DNA of 11,092 bases from an uncultured Ruminococcus sp. (GTDB lineage Bacteria > Bacillota > Clostridia > Oscillospirales > CAG-272), in the NCBI GenBank assembly GCA_902766575.1, contig CACXED010000170.1:1-11092 (forward strand), read 5' to 3'. The translations under genes and the position numbers were made by a program. This document shows, piece after piece, positions 5,827 to 11,092 of this stretch (within the stretch, counting starts at the first letter, position 1; every line of letters starts with the position of its first letter). The notes under the pieces are model-generated. The model was given only the letters and a program-made list of their open reading frames with translations. It was not told where the DNA came from and made no database searches.

Positions 5827-6631
5827 GGAGCTTGAGGTAAGCGCGGCTCATAGCTGCGCACTCGAGCGGAGTCTTGCCCATCGAGGGCTGATCCTGCTCG
5901 ACGACAACCCAACCCGCGCCCGCCTTGACGGCTGCGTCGAGAATATTGGGTACGTTCTGATAGCCGAAGCCGAAGGGTCTGAACTCGAAGTTGGAGGGAC
6001 GCTTGGGAGCCTTCTTTTCGATACCGATGAGCTCGTACATATCGTCCGACTTTTCGCCCGAGAAGTCCTTGAGGTGAACGACCGGAGCGCGTCCGGTGTA
6101 CTTGAGCAGATAAGCCGCCGGATCAACTCCGCCGACGTTTGCCCAGCAGGTGTCGACCTCGGTCTGGAGCAGATCTGCGGGAACCTTTTCGTAGATGAGG
6201 TCGAGACCGTAGGTTCCGTCGATCTTGACGAACTCGAAGTCGTGGTTGTGGTAGAGCAGGGTGAGACCATGCTTCTTGGCGACTGCGCCGATCATCTTCA
6301 TGTCCTCGATGGTCTGATCGAACTTAGAGCCGCCGGGACGTCTCTCCTCGATGACGTAGGGGACGACGATGAACTTACAGCCGATCTCGGCGTAAGCGGC
6401 GATAGTTCCCTCGGGATCCTTGACCATCTCGTCGATCGGAACGTGAGCGGAGATGGGAGTCAGTCCGACCTCGGCGCACATAGCCTTGATATCGGCGGGA
6501 GAATTGCCGTAAAGTCCGGCGAACTCAACTCCGGCGTAGCCCATCTCCTTGACCTTGACCAGCGCGGCTTTCATGTCCTTCTGGACCTCGTCGCGGATGG
6601 AATATAACTGAAGTGCAACAGGAAGTGCCAT
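5816..6631 (-). CDS. Sugar phosphate isomerase/epimerase-type TIM barrel
   Basis: A 271-residue protein of the xylose isomerase-like TIM barrel superfamily (COG1082 type). Members isomerise or epimerise sugars, inositols or keto-sugars using a divalent metal held by Glu, Asp, His and Glu. Seen here: GVEFAG (34-39) at an early strand, YHNHDFEF (127-134), EVDTCWAN (158-165) with metal-type E158/D160, VHLKD (185-189) with H186, and VVVEQD (242-247) with the final E245. The start is ATG at 6629-6631, with GGAGG 8 bases upstream; 26 extra in-frame codons upstream run into promoter DNA and are not used. It has its own strong promoter and is translationally linked to the HAD phosphatase downstream, which suggests successive steps on one sugar. 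The exact substrate cannot be read. Confidence 0.85.
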   Translation of the reverse strand: MALPVALQLYSIRDEVQKDMKAALVKVKEMGYAGVEFAGLYGNSPADIKAMCAEVGLTPISAHVPIDEMVKDPEGTIAAYAEIGCKFIVVPYVIEERRPGGSKFDQTIEDMKMIGAVAKKHGLTLLYHNHDFEFVKIDGTYGLDLIYEKVPADLLQTEVDTCWANVGGVDPAAYLLKYTGRAPVVHLKDFSGEKSDDMYELIGIEKKAPKRPSNFEFRPFGFGYQNVPNILDAAVKAGAGWVVVEQDQPSMGKTPLECAAMSRAYLKLLGW

Positions 6632-6639
6632 TTTTATTT

Positions 6640-6644
6640 CCTCC
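6640..6644 (-). promoter_or_regulatory. Shine-Dalgarno site of the isomerase gene
   Basis: GGAGG on the minus strand lies 8 bases before ATG at 6631. It rules out the longer frame beginning at 6709, whose first codons coincide with the -35 box. Confidence 0.85.
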
Positions 6645-6652
6645 ATGAATAT

Positions 6653-6662
6653 TGATATATCA
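6653..6662. promoter_or_regulatory. Short palindrome in the isomerase leader
   Basis: TGATATATCA is a perfect 10-base palindrome between the predicted transcription start (near 6674) and the Shine-Dalgarno site. Further GATC and TGAT half-like elements follow up to 6674. It could be a repressor site blocking the internal promoter, but it is short and AT-rich, so chance is possible. Confidence 0.3.
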
Positions 6663-6680
6663 GTTGATCCTGATGTTAAT

Positions 6681-6709
6681 ATTGTATCACAAACCTGTGA
6701 AAATTTCAA
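6681..6709 (-). promoter_or_regulatory. Internal promoter for the isomerase-HAD-deacetylase genes
   Basis: Read on the minus strand: -35 TTGAAA (6709-6704), a 17-base spacer, and -10 TACAAT (6686-6681) preceded by TG-A, an extended -10. The -35 overlaps the TGA stop codon of the upstream HD gene. This gives the three downstream genes a separate transcript. Confidence 0.8.
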
Positions 6710-7287
6710 CCGTTTTCAGGAAATTTTCGGGAAGCGTTTATCTTTTCTTCCGACTCGAGCCGCACTGCCTTGCGCAGCCTTTTTGTGAAGTCCGAAAATC
6801 CGCACTCCGCGTCCCCGTAGCAGAGCTGGAGCGAATATTCGTTCGGCAGCCACTCGGAGATATCGGCTTCGTTGTGCTGAATGAGCGCTTCGAGCTTATC
6901 GAGCGCCTTATAGAGCTTCGCCTCCGGCGTTTCGAGCGCTTCCATCTCGGCAAAGAGCCTGACTATCCGTCCACGCTCCGGCTCGCCGAGCAGCGAGAGC
7001 AGGGAATCCACCGCGCCCGACTCGACCCTCCGGTCGGAATCGGTCTTGACAAAGGTCGGTATATCGCCCGTGACCGCTTCGCCGAGGTCGTGGAACAGGC
7101 ACATCCCGACCACCCGGTCCATATCGAGCTCCGGGAACTCGCCGCGGATAAGCTCGGCGGTCAGCGCGAGCCGCCAGCAGTGCTCGGCGACGCTCTCGCG
7201 CCTGCCCGAGCTTGTGGAGCAGTGTCTTGTCGAGCATTTCAGCTTCTCCGCGGCGTGCAGGAAGTCAATCAGAGACGCGATGTCCAT
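6706..7287 (-). CDS. HD-domain phosphohydrolase, YfbR/HDDC2-like
   Basis: A 193-residue HD-domain protein, near the 199 of E. coli YfbR, a 5'-nucleotidase acting on deoxynucleoside monophosphates. The metal-binding set is present: H36 in ESVAEH (31-36), H66-D67 in FHDLGEAVTGDIP (65-77), and D130 in LDKLEAL (129-135). E70 and D75 match the extra acidic residues of the YfbR active site, and R21-H22 sits where YfbR has Arg-Trp. Nucleotide or nucleotide-like phosphomonoesters are therefore the likely substrates (family inference). It starts 6 bases after the decarboxylase stop with only a weak ribosome site, so translation is probably coupled. Its 3' end carries the promoter of the next gene. Its metabolic link to either neighbour is unclear. 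Confidence 0.78.
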   Translation of the reverse strand: MDIASLIDFLHAAEKLKCSTRHCSTSSGRRESVAEHCWRLALTAELIRGEFPELDMDRVVGMCLFHDLGEAVTGDIPTFVKTDSDRRVESGAVDSLLSLLGEPERGRIVRLFAEMEALETPEAKLYKALDKLEALIQHNEADISEWLPNEYSLQLCYGDAECGFSDFTKRLRKAVRLESEEKINASRKFPENG

Positions 7288-7293
7288 AGCCGC

Positions 7294-8550
7294 TCAGTTA
7301 AAGAACTTCGTAACTCCGAGCGTTGCGAAATAGTCGTCGGGAGTCTCGGCGCGGCGTATCAGCTCGACGCTGCCGTCCTCCTTTAAGAGCAGCTCGGCGG
7401 AGCGGAGCTTTCCGTTATAGTTGTATCCCATCGAGAAGCCGTGAGCTCCGGCGTCGTGTATCGCGAGGATATCGCCGACGTCGATCTTCGGGAGAGCGCG
7501 GTCGACGGCAAACTTGTCGTTGTTCTCGCAGAGACCGCCGGTCACGTCGTAGATATGGTCGAGCGGCTCGTCCTCCTTGCCCATCACGGTGATGTGGTGG
7601 TAAGCGCCGTACATAGCCGGGCGCATCAGGTTCGCGGCGCAGGCGTCGCAGCCGATGTACTCCTTGTAGATGTGCTTTTCGTGGATAGCCTTTGTGACGA
7701 GCATACCGTTGGGCGCGAGCATCCAGCGTCCGAGCTCGGTAAAGAGCGAGACGTCTCCGAGTCCGGCGGGAACTAAGATCTCGTCGTAGACCTTACGCAC
7801 GCCCTCGCCGATGACGGCGATATCCGCCGGCTTTGCGTCGGGGAGATAGGGGATTCCGACTCCGCCCGAGAGGTTGATGAACGACAGGCTGACTCCGGCT
7901 TCCTCCTTGATTCTGACCGCCATTTTGAAAAGCTCGCGCGAGAGGGTCGGGTAGTACTCGTTGTCGGTGTTGTTGCTCGAGAGGAAGGCGTGGATACCGA
8001 AGCGCTTTGCGCCCTTGGCTTTGAGGATCTTGTAGGCTTCGATGATCTGCTCGGGGGTCATGCCGTACTTAGCCTCGCTGGGGCTGCCCATGATGCGGGT
8101 GCTGATTCTGAAATCTCCGCCGGGATTGTAGCGGCAGCAGATCGTCTCGGGAATCGAGCCGGTGACGCTTTCGAGAAAATCTATATGCGTGAAGTCGTCG
8201 AGATTGATGATAGCGCCGAGCTTTCTCGCTTCGACGAAGTCCTCGGCGGGAGTGTCGTTGGACGAGAACATGATATCGCTGCCCGAGAAGCCGACCTTAT
8301 CGCTCATCATGAGCTCGGTCAGCGACGAGCAGTCTACTCCGCAGCCCTCCTCCTTGAGTATGTCGAGGATGACCGGGTTCGGAGTCGCCTTGACCGCGAA
8401 ATACTCCTTGAAGCCTCTGTTCCACGCAAAGGCGGCGTTGAGCGCGCGGGCGCGCTCGCGTATACCGCGCTCGTCGTAGATGTGAAAGGGCGTGGGATAG
8501 GTCTCGATTATCTTTTCGAGCTGTTCCTTTGTTACGAATGGCTTTTTCAA
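7294..8550 (-). CDS. lysA: Diaminopimelate decarboxylase-like PLP enzyme
   Basis: A 418-residue fold-III PLP decarboxylase, close to the LysA length of about 420. LysA converts meso-diaminopimelate to L-lysine in the last step of lysine synthesis. From the TTG start: K54 in FAVKATPNP is the PLP lysine; GVDCSSLTEL (71-80) and LSGGVGIPY (227-235) are barrel motifs, the latter at the phosphate-binding loop; TELGR (271-275) is typical; C341-E342 in GGLCENND matches the catalytic cysteine of CES(G)D; Y377 lies in the C-terminal PLP region. Where textbook LysA has HxGS, this protein reads HAFLSSN (187-193), which I recall from a recognised LysA variant group but cannot verify here. TTG at 8550 is chosen because AGGAGAG lies 8 bases upstream; the longer ATG start at 8598 falls inside promoter DNA. 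No other lysine gene is in the window, so a related amino-acid decarboxylase remains possible. Confidence 0.8.
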   Translation of the reverse strand: MKKPFVTKEQLEKIIETYPTPFHIYDERGIRERARALNAAFAWNRGFKEYFAVKATPNPVILDILKEEGCGVDCSSLTELMMSDKVGFSGSDIMFSSNDTPAEDFVEARKLGAIINLDDFTHIDFLESVTGSIPETICCRYNPGGDFRISTRIMGSPSEAKYGMTPEQIIEAYKILKAKGAKRFGIHAFLSSNNTDNEYYPTLSRELFKMAVRIKEEAGVSLSFINLSGGVGIPYLPDAKPADIAVIGEGVRKVYDEILVPAGLGDVSLFTELGRWMLAPNGMLVTKAIHEKHIYKEYIGCDACAANLMRPAMYGAYHHITVMGKEDEPLDHIYDVTGGLCENNDKFAVDRALPKIDVGDILAIHDAGAHGFSMGYNYNGKLRSAELLLKEDGSVELIRRAETPDDYFATLGVTKFFN

Positions 8551-8558
8551 TTTAGCAT

Positions 8559-8565
8559 CTCTCCT
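8559..8565 (-). promoter_or_regulatory. Shine-Dalgarno site that fixes the decarboxylase TTG start
   Basis: AGGAGAG on the minus strand lies 8 bases before TTG at 8550. An ATG sits between them but in another frame that stops after three codons. Confidence 0.82.
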
Positions 8566-8586
8566 GTGAGTTCGAATTACGGTATA

Positions 8587-8615
8587 ATTATAGCACAATC
8601 GTCGGAGCGTGTCAA
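8587..8615 (-). promoter_or_regulatory. Consensus promoter of the decarboxylase operon
   Basis: Read on the minus strand: perfect -35 TTGACA (8615-8610), 17-base spacer, perfect -10 TATAAT (8592-8587) with an extended TG-C before it. Transcription would start near 8580, leaving a leader of about 30 bases. It may transcribe all five minus-strand genes down to the terminator at 4128-4173, since no terminator is seen between them. Confidence 0.9.
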
Positions 8616-8626
8616 ATATATAATGT

Positions 8627-8656
8627 GAATTTTATTATTTTAATTTCATAAAATTC
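8627..8656. promoter_or_regulatory. Inverted repeat centred between divergent promoters
   Basis: GAATTTTAT (8627-8635) and ATAAAATTC (8648-8656) are perfect 9-base inverted arms separated by 12 bases. The centre (8641.5) coincides with the midpoint between the two -35 boxes (8615 and 8669), and the arms lie 11 and 12 bases from them. This could be a shared operator for the two transcripts, or simply outward-facing AT-rich UP elements. The sequence is AT-rich, so chance is not excluded. Confidence 0.45.
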
Positions 8657-8668
8657 GCACCCGGAGTA

Positions 8669-8697
8669 TTGACAAACAGAAAAAGCGATGCTATAAT
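8669..8697 (+). promoter_or_regulatory. Consensus promoter of the glycosidase-PHP operon
   Basis: Perfect -35 TTGACA (8669-8674), 17-base spacer, perfect -10 TATAAT (8692-8697) with an extended TG-C before it. Transcription would start near 8704, about 25 bases before the ATG. The TTG of the -35 box opens an in-frame ORF, which makes a false upstream start. Confidence 0.92.
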
Positions 8698-8716
8698 TGT
8701 CTTGTTACAAACTGAC

Positions 8717-8722
8717 AGGAGA
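8717..8722 (+). promoter_or_regulatory. Shine-Dalgarno site of the GH-D-like gene
   Basis: AGGAGA lies 6 bases before ATG at 8729, downstream of the predicted transcription start. It confirms that start and rules out the longer frame from 8669. Confidence 0.85.
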
Positions 8723-8728
8723 AAGCAG

Positions 8729-10225
8729 ATGAATCTTATACCTGACACGATACCCGAGACAGGCGATTATTACTGTACATGGGCTGCGCAGGCGAGGGTG
8801 CGCCCGGCGGAAATCCCCGACGACGCGCTTTCCGTGCGCGATAATATGAACGAGGAGATGCTGTTTCGCGAAAACGGACTGCTCGGAAGCTATTTCGATG
8901 GAGTCAGAGAGGATATAATCGCGCTGCTCGACGACGGCTGGGACGTGCCATACGGCTCGGCGAACCCGCAGAACGCCGGACGCTTCGGCTCGCTCGAGCT
9001 CGATACCGAAAGATTCCCGTCATTCAAGGGCGATCCGACCGAGCGGCTGAAAGCGTTGTCAGACAGGATAAAATCCCTCGGCTACAAGGGAGCCGGGCTG
9101 TGGATAGCCTGCCAGCGACCCTTTGCCGACGGCGATCCGATTGAAAATGTCGAGGAGTCGCGCAGATACTGGGAGGATCGGGCAAGGCGCTGTCACGACG
9201 CCGGAATCGCCTACTGGAAGGTTGACTGGGGCAGAATGAACGGCTCGGCTGAGTATCGCGGGATGATGACCGACTGTGTGCGCAGATTCGCACCGGGGCT
9301 CGCCATCGAGCATATGCCGACCGGAATCTATCCTCCGTTCGGAAAATATGTATACGGACGAGACAGCTTCAATGCCGGAGAAAACGAGTTCAATCGGAGA
9401 ATGATAGACTGCTCGGACTATCTTCGCACCTACGACGTGCTCGGCGAGTTCGTGAACGCGATAACGCTGAACCGTGTCGCTCTGCTGCTCGGCTCGGGGC
9501 TGAGAGCGTCGGAGCGCGCGAGGGGGATTCTCAATATCGAGGACTCGATGTATCTCGGAGCGGGGCTCGGCTGCTCGGTGGGCGTTATGCGTCACAACCG
9601 CTTCACTCCGGGACGCGAGCGCCGCGACACAACGCGCTATGCCGAGGTCGTGCGCACGCTGAAATGGCACCGGATAGCTCCGCCCTTTGCGGTCGGCGGC
9701 GATTTCGCGATTTCGGACGAGCTGCTCTGCGACGAGTTTGCCTTTCCGCCAAAGGAGCCCGATTCGTGGCCTTTCGTCGCGGGAAAGACGATGCGCTTTG
9801 AGTCCCCGGCGGCGATCTCACGCGGCTGCCCGCTGCCCGAGGTCAGGGCTGACGTCAAGCCGTATGCCGTCGCGTCAAAGCATCCGAACGGCGCGTATTC
9901 GATAGCTCTGCTCTGCCGCACGGCAGGGGGAAAGCTCCTCGAGTATTTCCCGGCTGAGGTGAGGATCACAGGCGCGAGCGCCGATCGTCCGGTCGGAATC
10001 TTTGGAAAATACAGGTCGCTGACTATCGAGTTCGACCGCCCGGTCGAGCGGCTGAAAGTCATGGCGCAGGATCTCTGCCGCGATTCTGCCGAGGATATCA
10101 CCGGAGCTGTCAGCCTTTCGGGATGCGAGCTGACGATAAGCGGCGAGGTGATCGACCGCGTCTGCGCCGGAGCGCTCAGACCCGGCGACGATTCCGCGCC
10201 CGGACTTGTGTTGAAAATGATATAA
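8729..10225 (+). CDS. Clan GH-D-like glycoside hydrolase (alpha-galactosidase-type)
   Basis: A 498-residue protein resembling clan GH-D TIM-barrel enzymes (GH27/GH36 alpha-galactosidases and relatives), which retain configuration with two aspartates. DDGWD (68-72) matches the substrate-binding DDGW at the end of an early strand, and AYWKVDWG (161-168) matches the KxDW nucleophile site, making D166 the likely nucleophile. The acid/base is less certain; D230 in DCSDYLRTYD (227-236) fits the RxxSDD-like position best. Residues about 390-498 form a beta-rich C-terminal domain. The large N-terminal beta-sandwich of long GH36 enzymes is missing, and there is no signal peptide, so it probably acts on imported oligosaccharides. 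It starts a plus-strand operon with a PHP hydrolase 18 bases downstream. Substrate is unknown; it may fall outside the classical families. Confidence 0.65.
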   Translation: MNLIPDTIPETGDYYCTWAAQARVRPAEIPDDALSVRDNMNEEMLFRENGLLGSYFDGVREDIIALLDDGWDVPYGSANPQNAGRFGSLELDTERFPSFKGDPTERLKALSDRIKSLGYKGAGLWIACQRPFADGDPIENVEESRRYWEDRARRCHDAGIAYWKVDWGRMNGSAEYRGMMTDCVRRFAPGLAIEHMPTGIYPPFGKYVYGRDSFNAGENEFNRRMIDCSDYLRTYDVLGEFVNAITLNRVALLLGSGLRASERARGILNIEDSMYLGAGLGCSVGVMRHNRFTPGRERRDTTRYAEVVRTLKWHRIAPPFAVGGDFAISDELLCDEFAFPPKEPDSWPFVAGKTMRFESPAAISRGCPLPEVRADVKPYAVASKHPNGAYSIALLCRTAGGKLLEYFPAEVRITGASADRPVGIFGKYRSLTIEFDRPVERLKVMAQDLCRDSAEDITGAVSLSGCELTISGEVIDRVCAGALRPGDDSAPGLVLKMI

Positions 10226-10243
10226 ATTTTCGGAGGTAATCAT

Positions 10244-11092
10244 ATGAAAAACGAGCTCTATTTCTACATCGCTACGCCGTCGGTTTACGAGGTCGGAAAG
10301 GAGACCGCCGTCACCGTCTCGCCGCTCGACAGCCGCTACGCCTTTGCCGAGGGAGGGAACTACTCGGTCGCGCTGATGCCGATGTCCGAGAACAACATCC
10401 GCTTCGACGTGAGCGCGGTCAGCACAAAGCCGAGCGTCTCGGGCGGTAAGCTGCGCTTCACCTATACTTTCCCGCGCGAGGGCGAGTATTTCATCCGCGT
10501 CTTTCTCGACGGGAACCGGATTTTTCAGATATCGGTCTACGCGCTGAACAGCGATCTCTATGCGCTGCGCCCGCTCAAGGGCGACACTCACGTCCACTCC
10601 TGCCGCTCGGACGGTAAGGAGACCCCGGCGGTCGTCGCGGCTAACTACCGCGCGGCGGGCTTTGACTTCATGGCGCTCACCGACCATCACCGCTACGAGC
10701 CGTCGGTCGAGGCTATCGACGCCTACAAAGACGTGAAGCTCGGCATGACACAGCTCTGCGGCGAGGAGGTTCACTCGCCCGAGACCTATCTGCACATTGT
10801 CAACTTCGGCGGCTCGTACAGCGTCAATAAGCTCTTTCAGGACGACCGCGACGGCTTCATGCGCGACGTTGAAAGGCTCATGCGCACCGAGCCTATCCCG
10901 TTCGCCGAGGAGCGCGCGCGCTTTGTCTACGCCTCTGCGCTCTGGTGCGTCGATAAGATCAGGCGCGGCGGAGGAGTCGCGATCTTCCCGCACCCGTTCT
11001 GGATTTGGGATATGTACAACGTCCCGAACGAGATGACCTATGAGCTTCTGATGAACGACGTTTTCGACGCCTTTGAGCTTATCGGCGGTCAG
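10244..11092 (+). CDS. PHP-domain metal-dependent hydrolase, 3' end missing
   Basis: This frame is open from ATG at 10244 to the window edge, giving 283 residues with no stop. GGAGG (10232-10236) lies 7 bases before the ATG. Residues 1-105 look like a beta-sandwich module (alternating strands, ending FQISVYAL). The PHP domain begins at GDTHVHSC (113-120), with metal ligands H116, H118 and D123, then LTDHH (145-149), E174 or E175 in CGEEVH, H184 in LHIV, and H250 in IFPHPF. PHP proteins are metal-dependent phosphoesterases or related hydrolases, with binuclear or trinuclear metal sites. The N-terminal domain and pairing with a glycosidase suggest a role in carbohydrate breakdown rather than histidinol phosphate or polymerase work (inference). 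At least one further motif, the C-terminal DxH, should lie beyond the edge. Confidence 0.85.
   Translation, partial: MKNELYFYIATPSVYEVGKETAVTVSPLDSRYAFAEGGNYSVALMPMSENNIRFDVSAVSTKPSVSGGKLRFTYTFPREGEYFIRVFLDGNRIFQISVYALNSDLYALRPLKGDTHVHSCRSDGKETPAVVAANYRAAGFDFMALTDHHRYEPSVEAIDAYKDVKLGMTQLCGEEVHSPETYLHIVNFGGSYSVNKLFQDDRDGFMRDVERLMRTEPIPFAEERARFVYASALWCVDKIRRGGGVAIFPHPFWIWDMYNVPNEMTYELLMNDVFDAFELIGGQ

Noticed and set aside
5588..6607. 339-codon plus-strand ORF opposite the isomerase and HAD genes
   Set aside because: It lies antisense to two proteins with clear catalytic motifs. Long open antisense frames are expected from this GC-rich codon use (many TCG, CTC, GTC and GAC codons), and its composition is acidic and repetitive without a known domain.
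9875..10993. 372-codon minus-strand ORF opposite the glycosidase and PHP genes
   Set aside because: It is antisense to the GH-D-like C-terminus and to the well-supported PHP domain, crosses their intergenic ribosome site, and shows no family motif.

Overview
The window looks like chromosome from a member of the Bacillota, most likely an uncultured gut-type Clostridia. The basis is strong AGGAGG-type ribosome binding sites, consensus TTGACA-N16/17-TATAAT promoters, several TTG start codons, hairpin-plus-T-run terminators, and AT-rich intergenic DNA between GC-rich genes. This is inferred from sequence style; no marker gene is present. There is no rRNA, tRNA, CRISPR array, phage gene or transposase. 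I see eleven protein genes, the last cut by the window edge.

Layout. (1) Bases 1-160 hold GC-rich intergenic repeat DNA: two degenerate copies of a 37-39 base unit plus small hairpins. (2) 263-1672 (+) is a single-gene unit with its own promoter and terminator, encoding a cytoplasmic clan GH-A (GH39-like) glycosidase. (3) 1873-4095 (+) is a three-gene operon: a DUF1538-type membrane protein built from two similar halves, followed by two small overlapping P-II-like genes. (4) A bidirectional terminator at 4128-4173 separates it from a long minus-strand cluster. In its transcription order (right to left) the cluster runs: diaminopimelate decarboxylase-like PLP enzyme, YfbR-like HD phosphohydrolase, sugar phosphate isomerase/epimerase-type TIM barrel, Cof-type HAD phosphatase, NodB-type polysaccharide deacetylase. 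A strong internal promoter sits at the end of the HD gene, so the last three genes can be expressed separately. (5) From a divergent promoter region at 8551-8728, a plus-strand pair starts: a clan GH-D (alpha-galactosidase-like) hydrolase and a PHP-domain hydrolase that runs off the window.

How it fits together. Two glycosidases, an isomerase-fold enzyme, a HAD phosphatase, a deacetylase and a PHP hydrolase point to intracellular carbohydrate handling; none has a visible signal peptide, so substrates would be imported oligosaccharides or sugar phosphates. The DUF1538/P-II/P-II operon is a separate theme: a membrane protein next to two P-II-fold proteins recalls the AmtB-GlnK pairing and suggests a transporter or channel controlled by a small-molecule sensor. 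It is the least understood system here. Several real starts are internal TTG or ATG codons chosen by Shine-Dalgarno placement, and in two cases the longest ORF begins inside promoter DNA.
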